Of a stretch of 64,000 nucleotides of DNA, positions 29,973 through 39,551 are shown one piece after another (positions within the stretch are counted from its first letter, which is position 1; every line of letters begins with the position of its first letter). The position numbers and the translations under genes were made by a program. The notes beneath the pieces are model-generated. The model saw only the letters and a program-made list of their open reading frames with translations. It had not been told where the DNA came from and did not search any database. Origin of the DNA: Lacticaseibacillus thailandensis DSM 22698 = JCM 13996 (GTDB lineage: Bacteria > Bacillota > Bacilli > Lactobacillales > Lactobacillaceae); contig NZ_BBER01000002.1 of NCBI RefSeq assembly GCF_001312865.1, positions 62,001-126,000 of the forward strand, read 5' to 3'.

Positions 29973-30212
29973 TTAATGACGTGCTGCATCACGCTTGATC
30001 ATCTCTTGGCGACGCAGCTCGCGCTTACGCTCGCGTTCCTCTACATCAGCCTTAAAAAGTACTGGATATGACTTGAAGTACAAGCCTAAGGTAATGACGC
30101 CCATCACGATACAAAAGACGCTATTACCACTCATTAAGGCCACTCCAACGCCAATTACGTCGATGAACAAAAGTAATGAATAAATGATTTTCCGTGCGAG
30201 CATGCCATCCAC
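29973..30212 (-). CDS. Small membrane protein of the PTS operon (79 aa)
   Basis: Two hydrophobic helices (KIIYSLLLFIDVIGVGVALM and VFCIVMGVITLGLYF) and a strongly charged C-terminus (DVEERERKRELRRQEMIKRD). The GTG at 30212 directly follows the TAG of the EIIC gene; an ATG three codons in is also possible. It ends the operon and probably serves the transporter, but I do not recognise a family. Confidence 0.6.
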   Translation of the reverse strand: MDGMLARKIIYSLLLFIDVIGVGVALMSGNSVFCIVMGVITLGLYFKSYPVLFKADVEERERKRELRRQEMIKRDAARH

Positions 30213-31777
30213 CTACGATTTCTTGTGGTTCTTGTTAACGTCGCTGAAATCTAACCCGTCGATGTCGTCAAGGCTTGTCTTTTCAGCGTCCTTACCCGGC
30301 GACTTTTTACTGGTACTACCAAAGTCGAGACCGTCAATATTGTCCAAGTTTGTTGAGTCAGACGTGTCTTCTTCAGCAGATGAATCTGTTTCAGCAGCTA
30401 CTGCTGAGGCAGCGTTACCAGCGACTGCAGGTGCACCATAACGTTGGCTTGGCAGAGGAATATGGGTCTGATCGTGGTACAGCCAAACGAATACTAGAAG
30501 CCAGATAATTGCCGCGGCGATAGCCACCACTTACCGGCAAAGGCTTCACCGAAGAACATCCGAAAATCTGGGCCTTCAAAGGTGGACCAGGATAGTTGTT
30601 GGCCTGCGTGAACTTTAACCGCACCGGTTTGCTTTGCCAAGTTGGTAATAACTGGGGCAAAGAACGTACCACCATAGAGGAAAACTGGGGTGGTGATAAG
30701 ACCCAAGACAATCATCCGTAGTAAGTTGGCACCAGTAATAAGTAGGGCGGCAACAACGAATGATAGGTTAATGATTCCGGCAAATGGAAGCACCGTGTTG
30801 TGCGGTAGGATCATGGCAAAAATCAGCATGACAGGAACCAAAATGATAACAGTTACCCATAGTTCACTACGGCCAGCAAGAATAGGCCAATCTAGCCCGA
30901 TATAAACTTCACGGCCACTAAAGTGCTTCTGCATGAAGCCACTCATGGCGTCGGCAATCGGCTGCAACGCCTTCATGAATAACTTTGAAATCATTGGGAA
31001 CAACGTCATGGCAGTAGCTGCTTGAACAGCCAAGTTCAAGGATCCAGATACGGAGTAACCTGCACCAAATCCAAGCAAAACACCAATGATTGCCCCCATG
31101 ACCGTGTTGTCACCGAGAATACCGATGCGCTTTTGCAAGGCCTCGGCATCAAATGGTTTGTTGAAAATAGGAATGAAGTCCATTAGTCGGTTTAAAGGCT
31201 GAAGGATGACCGCAAATAGTGTAACGAAGTGTGGAACGGTAACCCCCGGCATGCCGGTTAGGTCTTCAATGTGGCGATGGAACATGTCACCAGACTTCAG
31301 CTCAAGAACAATTTGGATGCTGGCAACGATGAAACCCATGATGGAACTGTGCGTAAAGTACAGAACAACAACGTAAGTGAAGATTTTGTTCCACACGTTC
31401 CACATGTCCACGTTTAGTGTTTTCGTTAGCTTAAACGATAGCATGAGGAAGTTAATGATTAGTAGCAACGGGAAGAACAAGAAGGCTGCTTTATAGGTCC
31501 AAGTGATGGCTGCCACGCCCGGCCAGCCCATGTCAACCGCATTAAGGCTGAGGTGGAAGGCCTTCGACATAGCCTTACCGGCGGGTGCGATAGCATCGGT
31601 CATGTAATTAACAACCAGGGTCATCCCGGAAAACGCAACCCCCAGGGTTAAAGCTGCCATGATGGATTTCTTGAACTTTAAGCCCGCAATTAGTGCCAGA
31701 ATAAACATAATCAGCGGGACAAATACGGCTGAGCCTAAATTGAGGACGTAATTAACGACCGTTTTTAGTATGTCCAT
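30213..31777 (-). CDS. gatC: PTS galactitol-type EIIC with repetitive acidic tail (one frame break)
   Basis: About 520 aa. The membrane part begins MDILKTVVNYVLNLGSAVFVPLIMF, typical of GatC/SgcC proteins, with about ten helices to residue ~450. A lost G near 30531 splits it; joined, it reads FAGKWVAIAAAIIWLL. Beyond the last helix is an unusual ~90-residue soluble tail, Ala/Ser-rich, then two copies of an acidic motif (NLDNIDGLDF and SLDDIDGLDF). GatC proteins normally end near the last helix. The substrate is probably a hexitol or ketose. Confidence 0.88.
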
Positions 31778-31802
31778 GATATTTTTCCTCCTGAATGTTC
31801 AG

Positions 31803-32114
31803 TTAACTTTGCATGGCCTTTAACGCCTGAATAATCTCGCTGTAAGATTTTTCTGGATTGACGTTCATAAAGATGGGCATGCCGTTTACCATTGCGATGT
31901 TGTTCTTTTTAGCAATGTCTTCGAGCTCCTCGTTAGGCTTGGCAATCCAAACGTAAACATCGTAGTCAGGAAGAATACTTGGCAACTGCTTGAAATCCGT
32001 CGCCTCAACCTGAACGCCAGTAATGTTGTGCTTCTCGAAGAAACTATTGATCCGACCGACAGTAGCCTCACTGGATGCAACGCCAGACCCACATGCAACA
32101 ATAATTTTTGCCAT
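31803..32114 (-). CDS. gatB: PTS galactitol-type EIIB
   Basis: 103 aa. MAKIIVACGSGVASSEATV places the phosphocysteine at residue 8 in the CGSG loop, as in GatB. The ATG at 32114 is better spaced from AAGGAGAG than the GTG nine bases before it. It accepts phosphate from EIIA and passes it to the sugar bound by EIIC. Confidence 0.9.
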   Translation of the reverse strand: MAKIIVACGSGVASSEATVGRINSFFEKHNITGVQVEATDFKQLPSILPDYDVYVWIAKPNEELEDIAKKNNIAMVNGMPIFMNVNPEKSYSEIIQALKAMQS

Positions 32115-32136
32115 AATGTTCACTCTCCTTAAAGAA

Positions 32137-32596
32137 TTAAATTCGCGCTGCGACTAGTTTGTACATGTCTTCAGGGCTGGTAGTCTTCTTAAAGGTGTTG
32201 ACGAAATCCTCGTCCTGAAGCAAATCTGTAAATTCCTGCAGTAATCCAACCTGTTGACTAGAATCAGTGATTCCGAGGAAGAACATTGTATCCGCATTTT
32301 CCTCAGTGTTATAACCCATTTGAAGTACGCTGATTGGTTTTTTTAATTTTGACGATTGCTAAAAAGGCCTTATTCACGTTTTCGGGATCTGCGTGCGGAA
32401 GCATAACATTGATCAGCGGGAAAACGATGCCTGTGGGAAACTCATCTTCACGACGATTTAGCGCATCTTCATAGGAATCCTTCACGTAGCCTTGAGCTTT
32501 GAGCTTAGCCGCTATCTGGTGGAATAAGTCATGCCGATCGGTGGCAGACACATCCAGGAAGATAAGGTCTTGGTTTAACATATCCTTATAACCCAT
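32137..32596 (-). CDS. gatA: PTS EIIA, fructose/galactitol type (one frame break)
   Basis: About 152 aa, full length once the T7 run at 32337-32343 is reduced to six; then KIKKPISVLQMGY joins the halves. The active His is in VMLPHAD. First gene of the gatA-gatB-gatC-small protein operon, transcribed away from the DeoR gene. ATG 32596 follows AAGGAGGAATC. Confidence 0.9.
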
Positions 32597-32674
32597 AACG
32601 ATTCCTCCTTATAATTTCAAATAAATTCAATGATATGAATTTTCTTGGCCGATTGGCCCTTGTTCAGTTTCATG

Positions 32675-32688
32675 TTAAAGCGCTTACA
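32675..32688. promoter_or_regulatory. cre-like CcpA site
   Basis: TTAAAGCGCTTACA between the PTS operon and the DeoR gene. GGTTCA motifs follow at about 32732 and 32765. Confidence 0.55.
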
Positions 32689-32796
32689 AGGCCTTTGCAA
32701 CGCTTTTAGACCGTCAACCTTGTGTTGACAATGGTTCAGGTTGACCACTAGAATGTTCCCATAAAGGTTCAAGATAATTCATGGAGGTATTGCGGC

Positions 32797-33567
32797 ATGC
32801 CACAGTCAAAAATGAAACCAGATCGCATCAAGGATATTTTGAATATCCTCAATAAAGAACATCATATTAGTATTGCTGAGCTTAGTAAACGTATTTTTAC
32901 CAGCAAGTCCACGCTTAGACGGGATCTGATTTCACTCGAAGAAGATAACATTGTTAGGCGGCAATATGGCGTAGTTTATTTGCTGCAAGACAAGAATATT
33001 GAGTACACATATTCGCGTCGGGAGAAGGTTCAGGAAAAAGCTAAACGTTATATTTGCGAACTTGCCGTCAAACTCATTCCCAACAATGCGGCTCTCTTTC
33101 TCGATGGCAGTTCCACCATCATGTCAATGCCAGACTTGCTGACTGATAAAGTTGGACTACACGTTATTACAAATAATCTTTTTATTGCTAACCGCCTAAA
33201 TCAAATGACGCCGATTGAAACGGTCATGCTTGGGGGGATTCTTTCACATAAATCGGGGTCGTCGGTTGGTTCTTGGACGATTGAGCAGATTTATAAATTT
33301 AAAACCGACTTTGCGCTTTTATCAGCCAGCACCCTTAACCTTGACGGGGTATACAGTGCCGATGCGGAGCAATCCACGCTTAAGTCCGCAATGATTCATA
33401 ATGCTAAAACTGCGATACTGATGGTTGATCATTCCAAGTTTGACCACAATGACTACATCATGATGAGCAACTATGACGACATTGACGTAATTATTACCGA
33501 TCAACGTCCAGCTGATAAATATGTCCAGCTGTTTGAGCAAATGGGGATTAAGTTGGTATACGATTAA
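32797..33567 (+). CDS. DeoR/GlpR family transcriptional regulator
   Basis: 256 aa. N-terminal winged helix with the DeoR signature (RIKDILNILNKEHHISIAELSKRI..STLRRDLISLEE). The C-terminal DeoRC sensor has LFLDGSSTIM, TNNLFIANRL, MLGGIL and LLSASTLNLDGVYS, which form the sugar-phosphate pocket. It is the natural regulator of the divergent gat operon and the aldolase genes. The HTH Asp/Arg pattern is complete. It probably senses the phosphorylated ketose. Confidence 0.93.
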   Translation: MPQSKMKPDRIKDILNILNKEHHISIAELSKRIFTSKSTLRRDLISLEEDNIVRRQYGVVYLLQDKNIEYTYSRREKVQEKAKRYICELAVKLIPNNAALFLDGSSTIMSMPDLLTDKVGLHVITNNLFIANRLNQMTPIETVMLGGILSHKSGSSVGSWTIEQIYKFKTDFALLSASTLNLDGVYSADAEQSTLKSAMIHNAKTAILMVDHSKFDHNDYIMMSNYDDIDVIITDQRPADKYVQLFEQMGIKLVYD

Positions 33568-33600
33568 GAGCCTTATGGATAGTTGCGACTGAACAAATAA

Positions 33601-33650
33601 AAATGCACCGCAATCACTAGTAGATTTTGCTAGTAGTTGCGGTGCATTTT
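33601..33650. terminator. Bidirectional terminator, copy 2
   Basis: AAATGCACCGCAA pairs with TTGCGGTGCATTT between the convergent deoR-type and gntR-type genes; stem shared with 27551-27607. Confidence 0.88.
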
Positions 33651-33659
33651 GTGATCTAG

Positions 33660-34391
33660 TTACTGAATCAACACGTACTTATATTTATCGCTGCGGATAA
33701 CTTGTCGCGAAATGTGAAGTGGATGATCGTTTTGGTCATATACAAAGTCACTAATTTGCATGAGTGCAGTTCCACGATCCACTTCCAGAAGAAAGGCCTC
33801 CTTGGTGTCTGCCTTTTTGATGTCGAATTTTTTTTGTCCACCTGCTGGGGTTTTACCAAACTTATCATGAAGTACCTGGTAAAGGGATCCGTTCAAATTT
33901 TGATTAGCAATTGATGCGAACTCTGGGGTGAAGTAAATGTATTCTACGCAGAACGGGTCGCCGTTCACGTAGCGTAGGCGGGTGACATTAATGAGCTGTG
34001 ACGCATGGGTGAGGTTGAAAAAAATCAGCTTGCTCGGGCGTTGCCTCGAGCTGCTGGATGTCGACTAGCTTAGTCGTGAGCTTGTCACCCATGCTCTTAA
34101 CGTTGTTAGTCAGACTGAAAAATTGTGAACGCCTGGCTTCGGAACCCATACCCGTTTGGACGAAGGTACCTTACCGTGAATTTTAACAAGAATGCCCTTA
34201 TTGACTAGCAAGCGGAGGGCATGACGCACCGTACTGCGACTGTAGCCAGTACTTTGCTGTAACTCCATTTCTGTGGGCAACTGATCACCGGGCAGATACT
34301 GTTCATGGTTAATGCTATCAAGTATTTGATTGGCTAGTTGTTCGTACAACGTTAGTGAAGAAGAACTATTAATAACGTTTGCCTCACCCAT
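33660..34391 (-). CDS. GntR/HutC family transcriptional regulator (two frame breaks)
   Basis: About 243 aa when a lost G near 34167 and an extra base in the 7-base run at 34018-34024 are corrected. The N-terminal GntR winged helix reads YEQLANQILDSINHEQYLPGDQLPTEMELQQSTGYSRSTVRHALRLL with GKGTFVQ in the wing. The C-terminal UTRA ligand domain includes LTHASQLINVTRLRYVNGDPFCVEY and FDIKKADTKEAFLLEVDRGTALMQI. It diverges from the SIS gene at 34561. TTGTAT motifs in between are likely operators. Its ligand is probably a phosphorylated amino sugar. Confidence 0.9.
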
Positions 34392-34426
34392 TGATCACAC
34401 CTCCACAGTTACTGTCGATAATTCCA

Positions 34427-34543
34427 GTATACAACAAACGTGGGCAAATTAAGCGCTTTAAAAATTATTCAAGAAAGGGCTTGCATTTTTTTTCGCAAAG
34501 CGATTATTCTTACGGTGTTTCAAAAAGTTGTATGCTGTTGTAT
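34427..34543. promoter_or_regulatory. Candidate GntR operators (TGTTGTAT repeats)
   Basis: GTATACAACA at 34427-34436 (inverse of TGTTGTATAC) and GTTGTATGCTGTTGTAT at 34527-34543, the latter between the promoter area and start of the SIS gene. A further TGTTGTAT lies at 35629-35636 before the levR-type gene. Confidence 0.5.
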
Positions 34544-34560
34544 CTTCACGGGAGGACATC

Positions 34561-35551
34561 ATGACTAAAATTCAAGAGGAAACAGATAACATTGTGTCAA
34601 CAGTATTGAAGAGCAGCGAACAACCCATCACTCGGGTAGTATGGATTGGTGCCGGTGGGTCCTTTGGTGGTTTTTATGCGGCCCAGTACTTTATGACGCG
34701 TAACGCGATTGCGGTGACGTCAGAGATGTTTACGAGCAATGAATTTGTTATGTCGCCGCCAGCATATGTTGGCACCAACACGTTGGCTGTGGTTTGCTCG
34801 ATGCGTGGTACGAAGGAGACTTGTGAGGCGGCCAAGGTTGCCAAGCAGTTAGGCGCGCACGTGGTGGCACTCTACGTGGATCCATCACCCTTAACGGAAG
34901 TTGCTGACTTTAAGATTAAGTACGAGAGTTTGGCGCTGGATGAAAGCCGTACCGAATTATCTAACACTAGTATTGCCCTGATGATTGCTATGTCGTTGGT
35001 TCAGCATACTGATGGTTATGATGATTACGATGTTGCTATGCAGGCCTTTGACAACGTGGATGCCATCTATCGTCGTGCCGTTGAAGCAACAACGCCGCTA
35101 GCCAAGGTGTGGGCTGACCGCAACGCTGAGCGCAAACCAATTTACGTTTTGGGTAGTGGCCCAGCATATGGAGCAGCTTACATTTTTTTCTATCTGTAAT
35201 ATTGAAGAAATGCTCCAGATCCCTTCACCAACTACTAATAGCTGTGAATACTTCCACGGCCCATTCGAGACCTTGGACAAAACGACGTCAGTATTCCAGC
35301 TGGTATCGGTTGGACGGACACGCGCTGCAGATGAGCGGGCAGTGCGCTTCCTGAAGAAATATGGCGGTGACAATGTTTATATCCTAGATGCCAAAGAAAT
35401 TGGCCTGAATGATTTGGATGATAAGGTATCTGAATACTTCAATCACGTTATCTTTGCACCCGTATTGAATAATGTATATATGCGTGCCCTGTCAGCACGA
35501 ATTCAAAAGTCATACTTAACCCGGCGGTATATGTGGAAAATAAATTACTAA
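34561..35551 (+). CDS. SIS domain protein, sugar-amine deglycase-like, copy 1 (one frame break)
   Basis: About 330 aa with two SIS domains, related to FrlB/GfrE/GfrF deglycases and AgaS. Near the start VVWIGAGGSFGGFYAAQYF binds the sugar phosphate; the second half has YVLGSGPAYGAAY and CEYFHGPFE. The 7-base T run at 35182-35188 is one base too long. ATG 34561 follows GGGAGGACATC. It shares the EYFHGPFE motif and an RRYMWKINY-type end with the proteins at 41285 and 46497. The likely reaction is splitting a 6-phosphoglycosyl- or fructosyl-lysine to hexose-6-phosphate and lysine. Confidence 0.85.
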
Positions 35552-35645
35552 ATTACGTTACGAGTGGTCGTTAGACCAATTAACTGTTATCAGCAGTCAT
35601 ACCCTCATAGTTGAAAGGCAATGTACCCTGTTGTATTCTTGAAAT

Positions 35646-35660
35646 ATAGAAGCGCTTTCA
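35646..35660. promoter_or_regulatory. cre-like site before levR-type gene
   Basis: AGAAGCGCTTTCAAC overlaps the region just before the ribosome site AAAGGAGG. Confidence 0.45.
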
Positions 35661-35678
35661 ACAAAGGAGGGTTTTGTT

Positions 35679-38425
35679 GTGTCCGAAGATATTCAAAGTG
35701 TGATTTATGATAAATTAGTGTCCATGTGTACAACGGATAACCTTAGCTCTCTGGGCATCACCGCCGATGTTTTTTTCAAAGGCACTATCAATCAAACGCA
35801 ATACGTCGAGTCATTACCTCAACGTGCTGGTCCACGAAGGCAAGGTGATCAAGGTCAACACGCGTCCAGTAGTGTTTTTTTGCCCGGTCTGCGGTAGAAA
35901 AATATCTAGGCCACCAGTTGAATGAGTCGGTTTTTCCTTCAGTTGACGCCATTTTTCAAGGCCATGATAGTCAAGTTGATCCGATGAGTGCTGTGATTGG
36001 ATCCAAACAATCCCTCTTTTCACAAATTAAGCGGATGAAGGCGGCGGCTCGCTATCCTGGAGTGGGGCTGCCGGTATTACTAACGGGACCGACTGGTTCG
36101 GGGAAGTCCTATCTGGCGCGGGTCTACTATGATTATTGTGTTTATCAAGGTTACCTAGATCAATCTAGTTCATTTGTCCACTTGAATTGTGCGGAGTACG
36201 CGGACAACCCGGAGTTGCTGGCAAGCATTCTGTTTGGCTACAAGCGTGGTGCCTATACTGGTGCTGACAAGGATAGTCAGGGGTTGTTTGATCAGGCCGA
36301 TAACGGAATGCTTTTCCTGGATGAAGTGCACCGTTTGGGCGCTAAGGGTCAGGAAAAGTTGTTCGAGTACCTTGACAACGGTACTATTTCTCCGTTAGGC
36401 GAAACCAAGTCAGGACACCAGGTAAATGTACGGCTGATTTTTGCGACAACTGAAAATATTCAAAGCAACTTTTTACAGACGTTCATTCGGCGTATTCCCG
36501 TGCAGGTTGAGGTGCCAGGTATTAATGAACGAACGCAGTTTGAACGTGAGAGTCTTACTAAACTGTTTTTCCTGAATCAATCCAAACGCATTAACCGGCC
36601 CATCCAGCTCAGCAAGCAAGTGCTAAGTATTCTAACGAGTCAGCATTACGATAGCAATGTTGGTCAGATGAAAAACTATATTACCCTCACGGTAGCGAGC
36701 GCTTTGTCCAAGGCGAAAGATGATGCAGGTCCGCTGAAGGTAGTTGTGGGGGACTTGCCGAGTGATATTTGGAGTAACAATGAAACTGAGGGCATCCGTC
36801 TACGGCTAAATGGTGATGGTACGTTCATCACGATTCGTCAGGAGATGAGCCTGCAGCAATTAGTCGATGATGATGCTGATCAGGACAATCAGATTCGTTG
36901 CATCTTTACCCGTATTGTTGGTTTGTATAATCAGCTGGGTATTTCAGCACAGTTTATGAAGGCCAGTACCGATCTCATCAATACGTTGAGCGACGAAATG
37001 ATCTTTAGCAACGTGATTGATCGGGGTGAGGTACCACTAGATCTAATGAAGCGCATGATGCAGGCCAAACTTGATTCGTTGGAAGATAGCTTTTCCGTTA
37101 AGTTTTCTGGCAACTCACTAGTCGTTATCGCGTACTTCTTTTATTACCGGCAGTTTAACTACTGGGTACTCAGTGCACAAACCCATGCGGTGCTTAACGA
37201 AATTAGTACTAAGTTAGCTCAGGACGACGCACGTATCGCGACGTTCACCGATGAAATTATCAAAATGACGCGGTCAGCGTTATCACTGCCAGTAGATGTA
37301 GTGGACACATTGTTCTTGCAACTATACTTACATGAAGCCGTGAAGGTGACGAAGGATAATTCTATTCGGTGCTTGGTTTTGGCTCATGGCTATTCCACTG
37401 CTAGCAGCATTGCGAACGTCGTTAACCGGTTGGTGGGGTATACGGCGCTTGGGTGCATTGATATGCCACTGGATATTAGCGTCGAGACCATCGGACAAAA
37501 AGTTTCCGATTATATTGCTAGTAACCAAATTAGCTCGGGTCTGATTCTCATGGTTGATATGGGGTCACTGTCGGGCATCCACAAGTACATTCACGGGACA
37601 ATCGATTTTCCTATCGGTATCATTACTAATGTGTCGACGCAATCAGCATTGTCGGTGGTCGACCAGGTGGCCCACCATAAGGCTATTGATGAAATTGTGA
37701 AGCACACGGCTCAAACAGTGTACACCGAGGGTCGCACCATTTATCCGCAGGAAGTCAAAAAGAACCTCATTATTACGTGTTGCAATACTGGGATCGGGAC
37801 GGCCAATCAAATTAAGCAGTTATTAGATAGTAGCTTTGCGGAGAAAATTGACGTGGTGGTGAACGCCTACGAATATAGTTTAGTTAGTGATCCGAACCAG
37901 ATGGCTGCCATCAAGCGGACATACAATGTGCTTGCCATCGTGGGCACAGTTGATCCGCATGCGGAAGGCATTACGTTTATTCCACTAGAAAAGCTCATTC
38001 TGGGTGAAAATTCGGAGGCGCTACTCCACGACTTAGGAGTCGTAGCGGATAAGCATGAAGTGGAGGACATTGTCACCACTATCTTGCACAACTTTACGAT
38101 TGAACGGGTGCTTAACTCACTAACAATTCTTGACGCGACCGCTGTGATGGACGCAATTGATGTGGTGATGAGTCGGTTCGTCGAATTATCAGGGCAGGTT
38201 CTGGGTAATCCGCAACGCATGGCGCTGTACGTGCACATTAGTTGTATGGTTGAGCGCTTGATTCGTAATGAACCGATTACCACTTACGACTGGAAGCATG
38301 CCAATATTGACACTAATATTTTTCAGGAGATTAAAAGCGCACTTAGTGTCCTTGAAGCCAAATATAGTGTCACGGTGCCTAAAGCCGAGGTTGCCTATAT
38401 CTATGACATTATTCATGGAAATTAG
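35679..38425 (+). CDS. levR: LevR-type sigma-54-dependent PTS activator (two frame breaks)
   Basis: About 915 aa from a GTG after AAAGGAGGG. Domains in order: N-terminal HTH (FSKALSIKRNTSSHYLNVLVHEGK once the 7-base T run at 35770-35776 is shortened); AAA+ sigma-54-interacting domain with TGPTGSGKS (Walker A), GAYTGA (contacts sigma-54; usual form GAFTGA) and GMLFLDEV (Walker B); a first PRD; an EIIA-Man-like domain (VLAHGYSTASSI); and a second PRD (YVHISCMVERLIRNEP). A second run, T7 at 35875-35881, is also one base long. It should activate the -24/-12 promoter immediately downstream, with PTS phosphorylation setting its activity. Confidence 0.94.
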
Positions 38426-38430
38426 CGTCA

Positions 38431-38444
38431 TGAAAGCGTTTTAA
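38431..38444. promoter_or_regulatory. cre-like CcpA site upstream of the sigma-54 promoter
   Basis: TGAAAGCGTTTTAA, about 40 bases before the -24 element. Confidence 0.5.
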
Positions 38445-38462
38445 CGACTTGGGTCCAAATAA

Positions 38463-38496
38463 AAAAAGCGTGTCAGCAAAAACTGGCACGCTTTTT
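38463..38496 (+). terminator. Terminator of levR-type gene, overlapping a promoter
   Basis: AAAAAGCGTGTCAG (38463-38476) pairs with CTGGCACGCTTTTT (38483-38496) with one G-U pair; the 3' arm ends in T5. Confidence 0.85.
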
Positions 38497-38499
38497 GCT
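38484..38499 (+). promoter_or_regulatory. Sigma-54 (-24/-12) promoter of the mannose-type PTS operon
   Basis: TGGCACGCTTTTTGCT fits TGGCAC-N5-TTGCW exactly. GG (38485-38486) and GC (38497-38498) have the invariant 10-base gap. It lies ~125 bases before the EIIA start and downstream of the matching activator gene; rpoN is at the end of the cluster. Confidence 0.92.
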
Positions 38500-38623
38500 T
38501 GTATATAAGTGTAAGGCAATGAGCTCAGGTGTGAGGAACTCACGACCACCAGTAGCACATCCTTAATTACTAGATAAGGCTAGCGAAGAACGAGGCCCAA
38601 TAACGACGAAGGGAGGTACGCTT

Positions 38624-39043
38624 ATGCGGATCATTTTGGTCAGTCACGGACGTTTGGCGCTAGGCATGCAGGATACAGTGAAATTTATTATGGGGGACAC
38701 CCCGAATTTATCAGCTTATGCCGCTTACGTTGATAGTGATGAGAGCAAATATGTTTATGACATTGAAGCGGAACTCACGCAGCATCCCGATGATGAGTTT
38801 GTTATTTGTACCGATGTGCTAGGTGGTTCCGTGAATACGACGATGATTCAGTTGTTGAAGGATTACCCAAACGTTGAATTGATTGCCGGAATGAATTTAC
38901 CGCTGATTTTACAATTGCTGGCTGAAAACACGGTCAAGGACAAGGCAGAACTTGCCAAGGTTGTTGCCTCAGCACAGCAGGCGCTTGTAGATGTTAATAG
39001 TTTGTTGGTCGCACAGAAGAGTGGAGAGGAGGATGACTTGTAA
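38624..39043 (+). CDS. PTS mannose-family EIIA
   Basis: 139 aa, EIIA-Man fold. His8 in ILVSHGRLALGM is the phosphorylation site; FVICTDVLGGSVNTT is the conserved DLxGGSP-like turn. ATG 38624 follows GGGAGGTACGCTT. It is the only EIIA of this family in the window and may also serve the second, EIIA-less cluster at 46.5-50.3 kb. Its stop overlaps the EIIB start. Confidence 0.94.
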   Translation: MRIILVSHGRLALGMQDTVKFIMGDTPNLSAYAAYVDSDESKYVYDIEAELTQHPDDEFVICTDVLGGSVNTTMIQLLKDYPNVELIAGMNLPLILQLLAENTVKDKAELAKVVASAQQALVDVNSLLVAQKSGEEDDL

Positions 39044-39516
39044 TGATTAAATTAGTTCGTATTGATCACCGTCTAATGCACGGACAAGTTGTCTTTTCAT
39101 GGACGAAGTCGTTAGGTATCGAGCGCATCGTGGTTATTGATACCAACACCGCAAATGATGAGTTTAAGCGCATGTCACTCAAGCTTTCTAAACCAGAAGA
39201 CGTTAAGTTGAGCCTATTTACGGTTGACCAGGCAATTGAGCGTATTCCCAAGATCAAGGCCTTGAAGGACAATACCATGTTGATCTTCGGCAATGTTGGC
39301 GAAACGTACACCTTCTTTAAGGCGTTCGGTCCGATTGATGAAATCAATTACGGTGGGATTCTCGATCGGCCAGGTGCTAAGCGCTTTAGCAACGCGATTT
39401 ACCTCACTGATAAGGAAGTTGAACAAAGCCGCGAGTTGGCTGACATGGGTATTACCTTGTACATGCAGCAAGTACCAACTTCAAAGAAGGAAATTTTGAA
39501 TAATAAGCTGTCATAA
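39043..39516 (+). CDS. PTS mannose-family EIIB
   Basis: 157 aa. VRIDHRLMHGQVVFSW with His13 as the phosphoacceptor, and the C-terminal MQQVPTSKK motif typical of the family. Overlaps the EIIA stop by one base (TAATG). It belongs with the fructose/sorbose/glucoselysine-type EIIB proteins. Confidence 0.94.
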   Translation: MIKLVRIDHRLMHGQVVFSWTKSLGIERIVVIDTNTANDEFKRMSLKLSKPEDVKLSLFTVDQAIERIPKIKALKDNTMLIFGNVGETYTFFKAFGPIDEINYGGILDRPGAKRFSNAIYLTDKEVEQSRELADMGITLYMQQVPTSKKEILNNKLS

Positions 39517-39551
39517 TTGCGTTTTGATGTACGGAAAGGAGCGTGAATACC

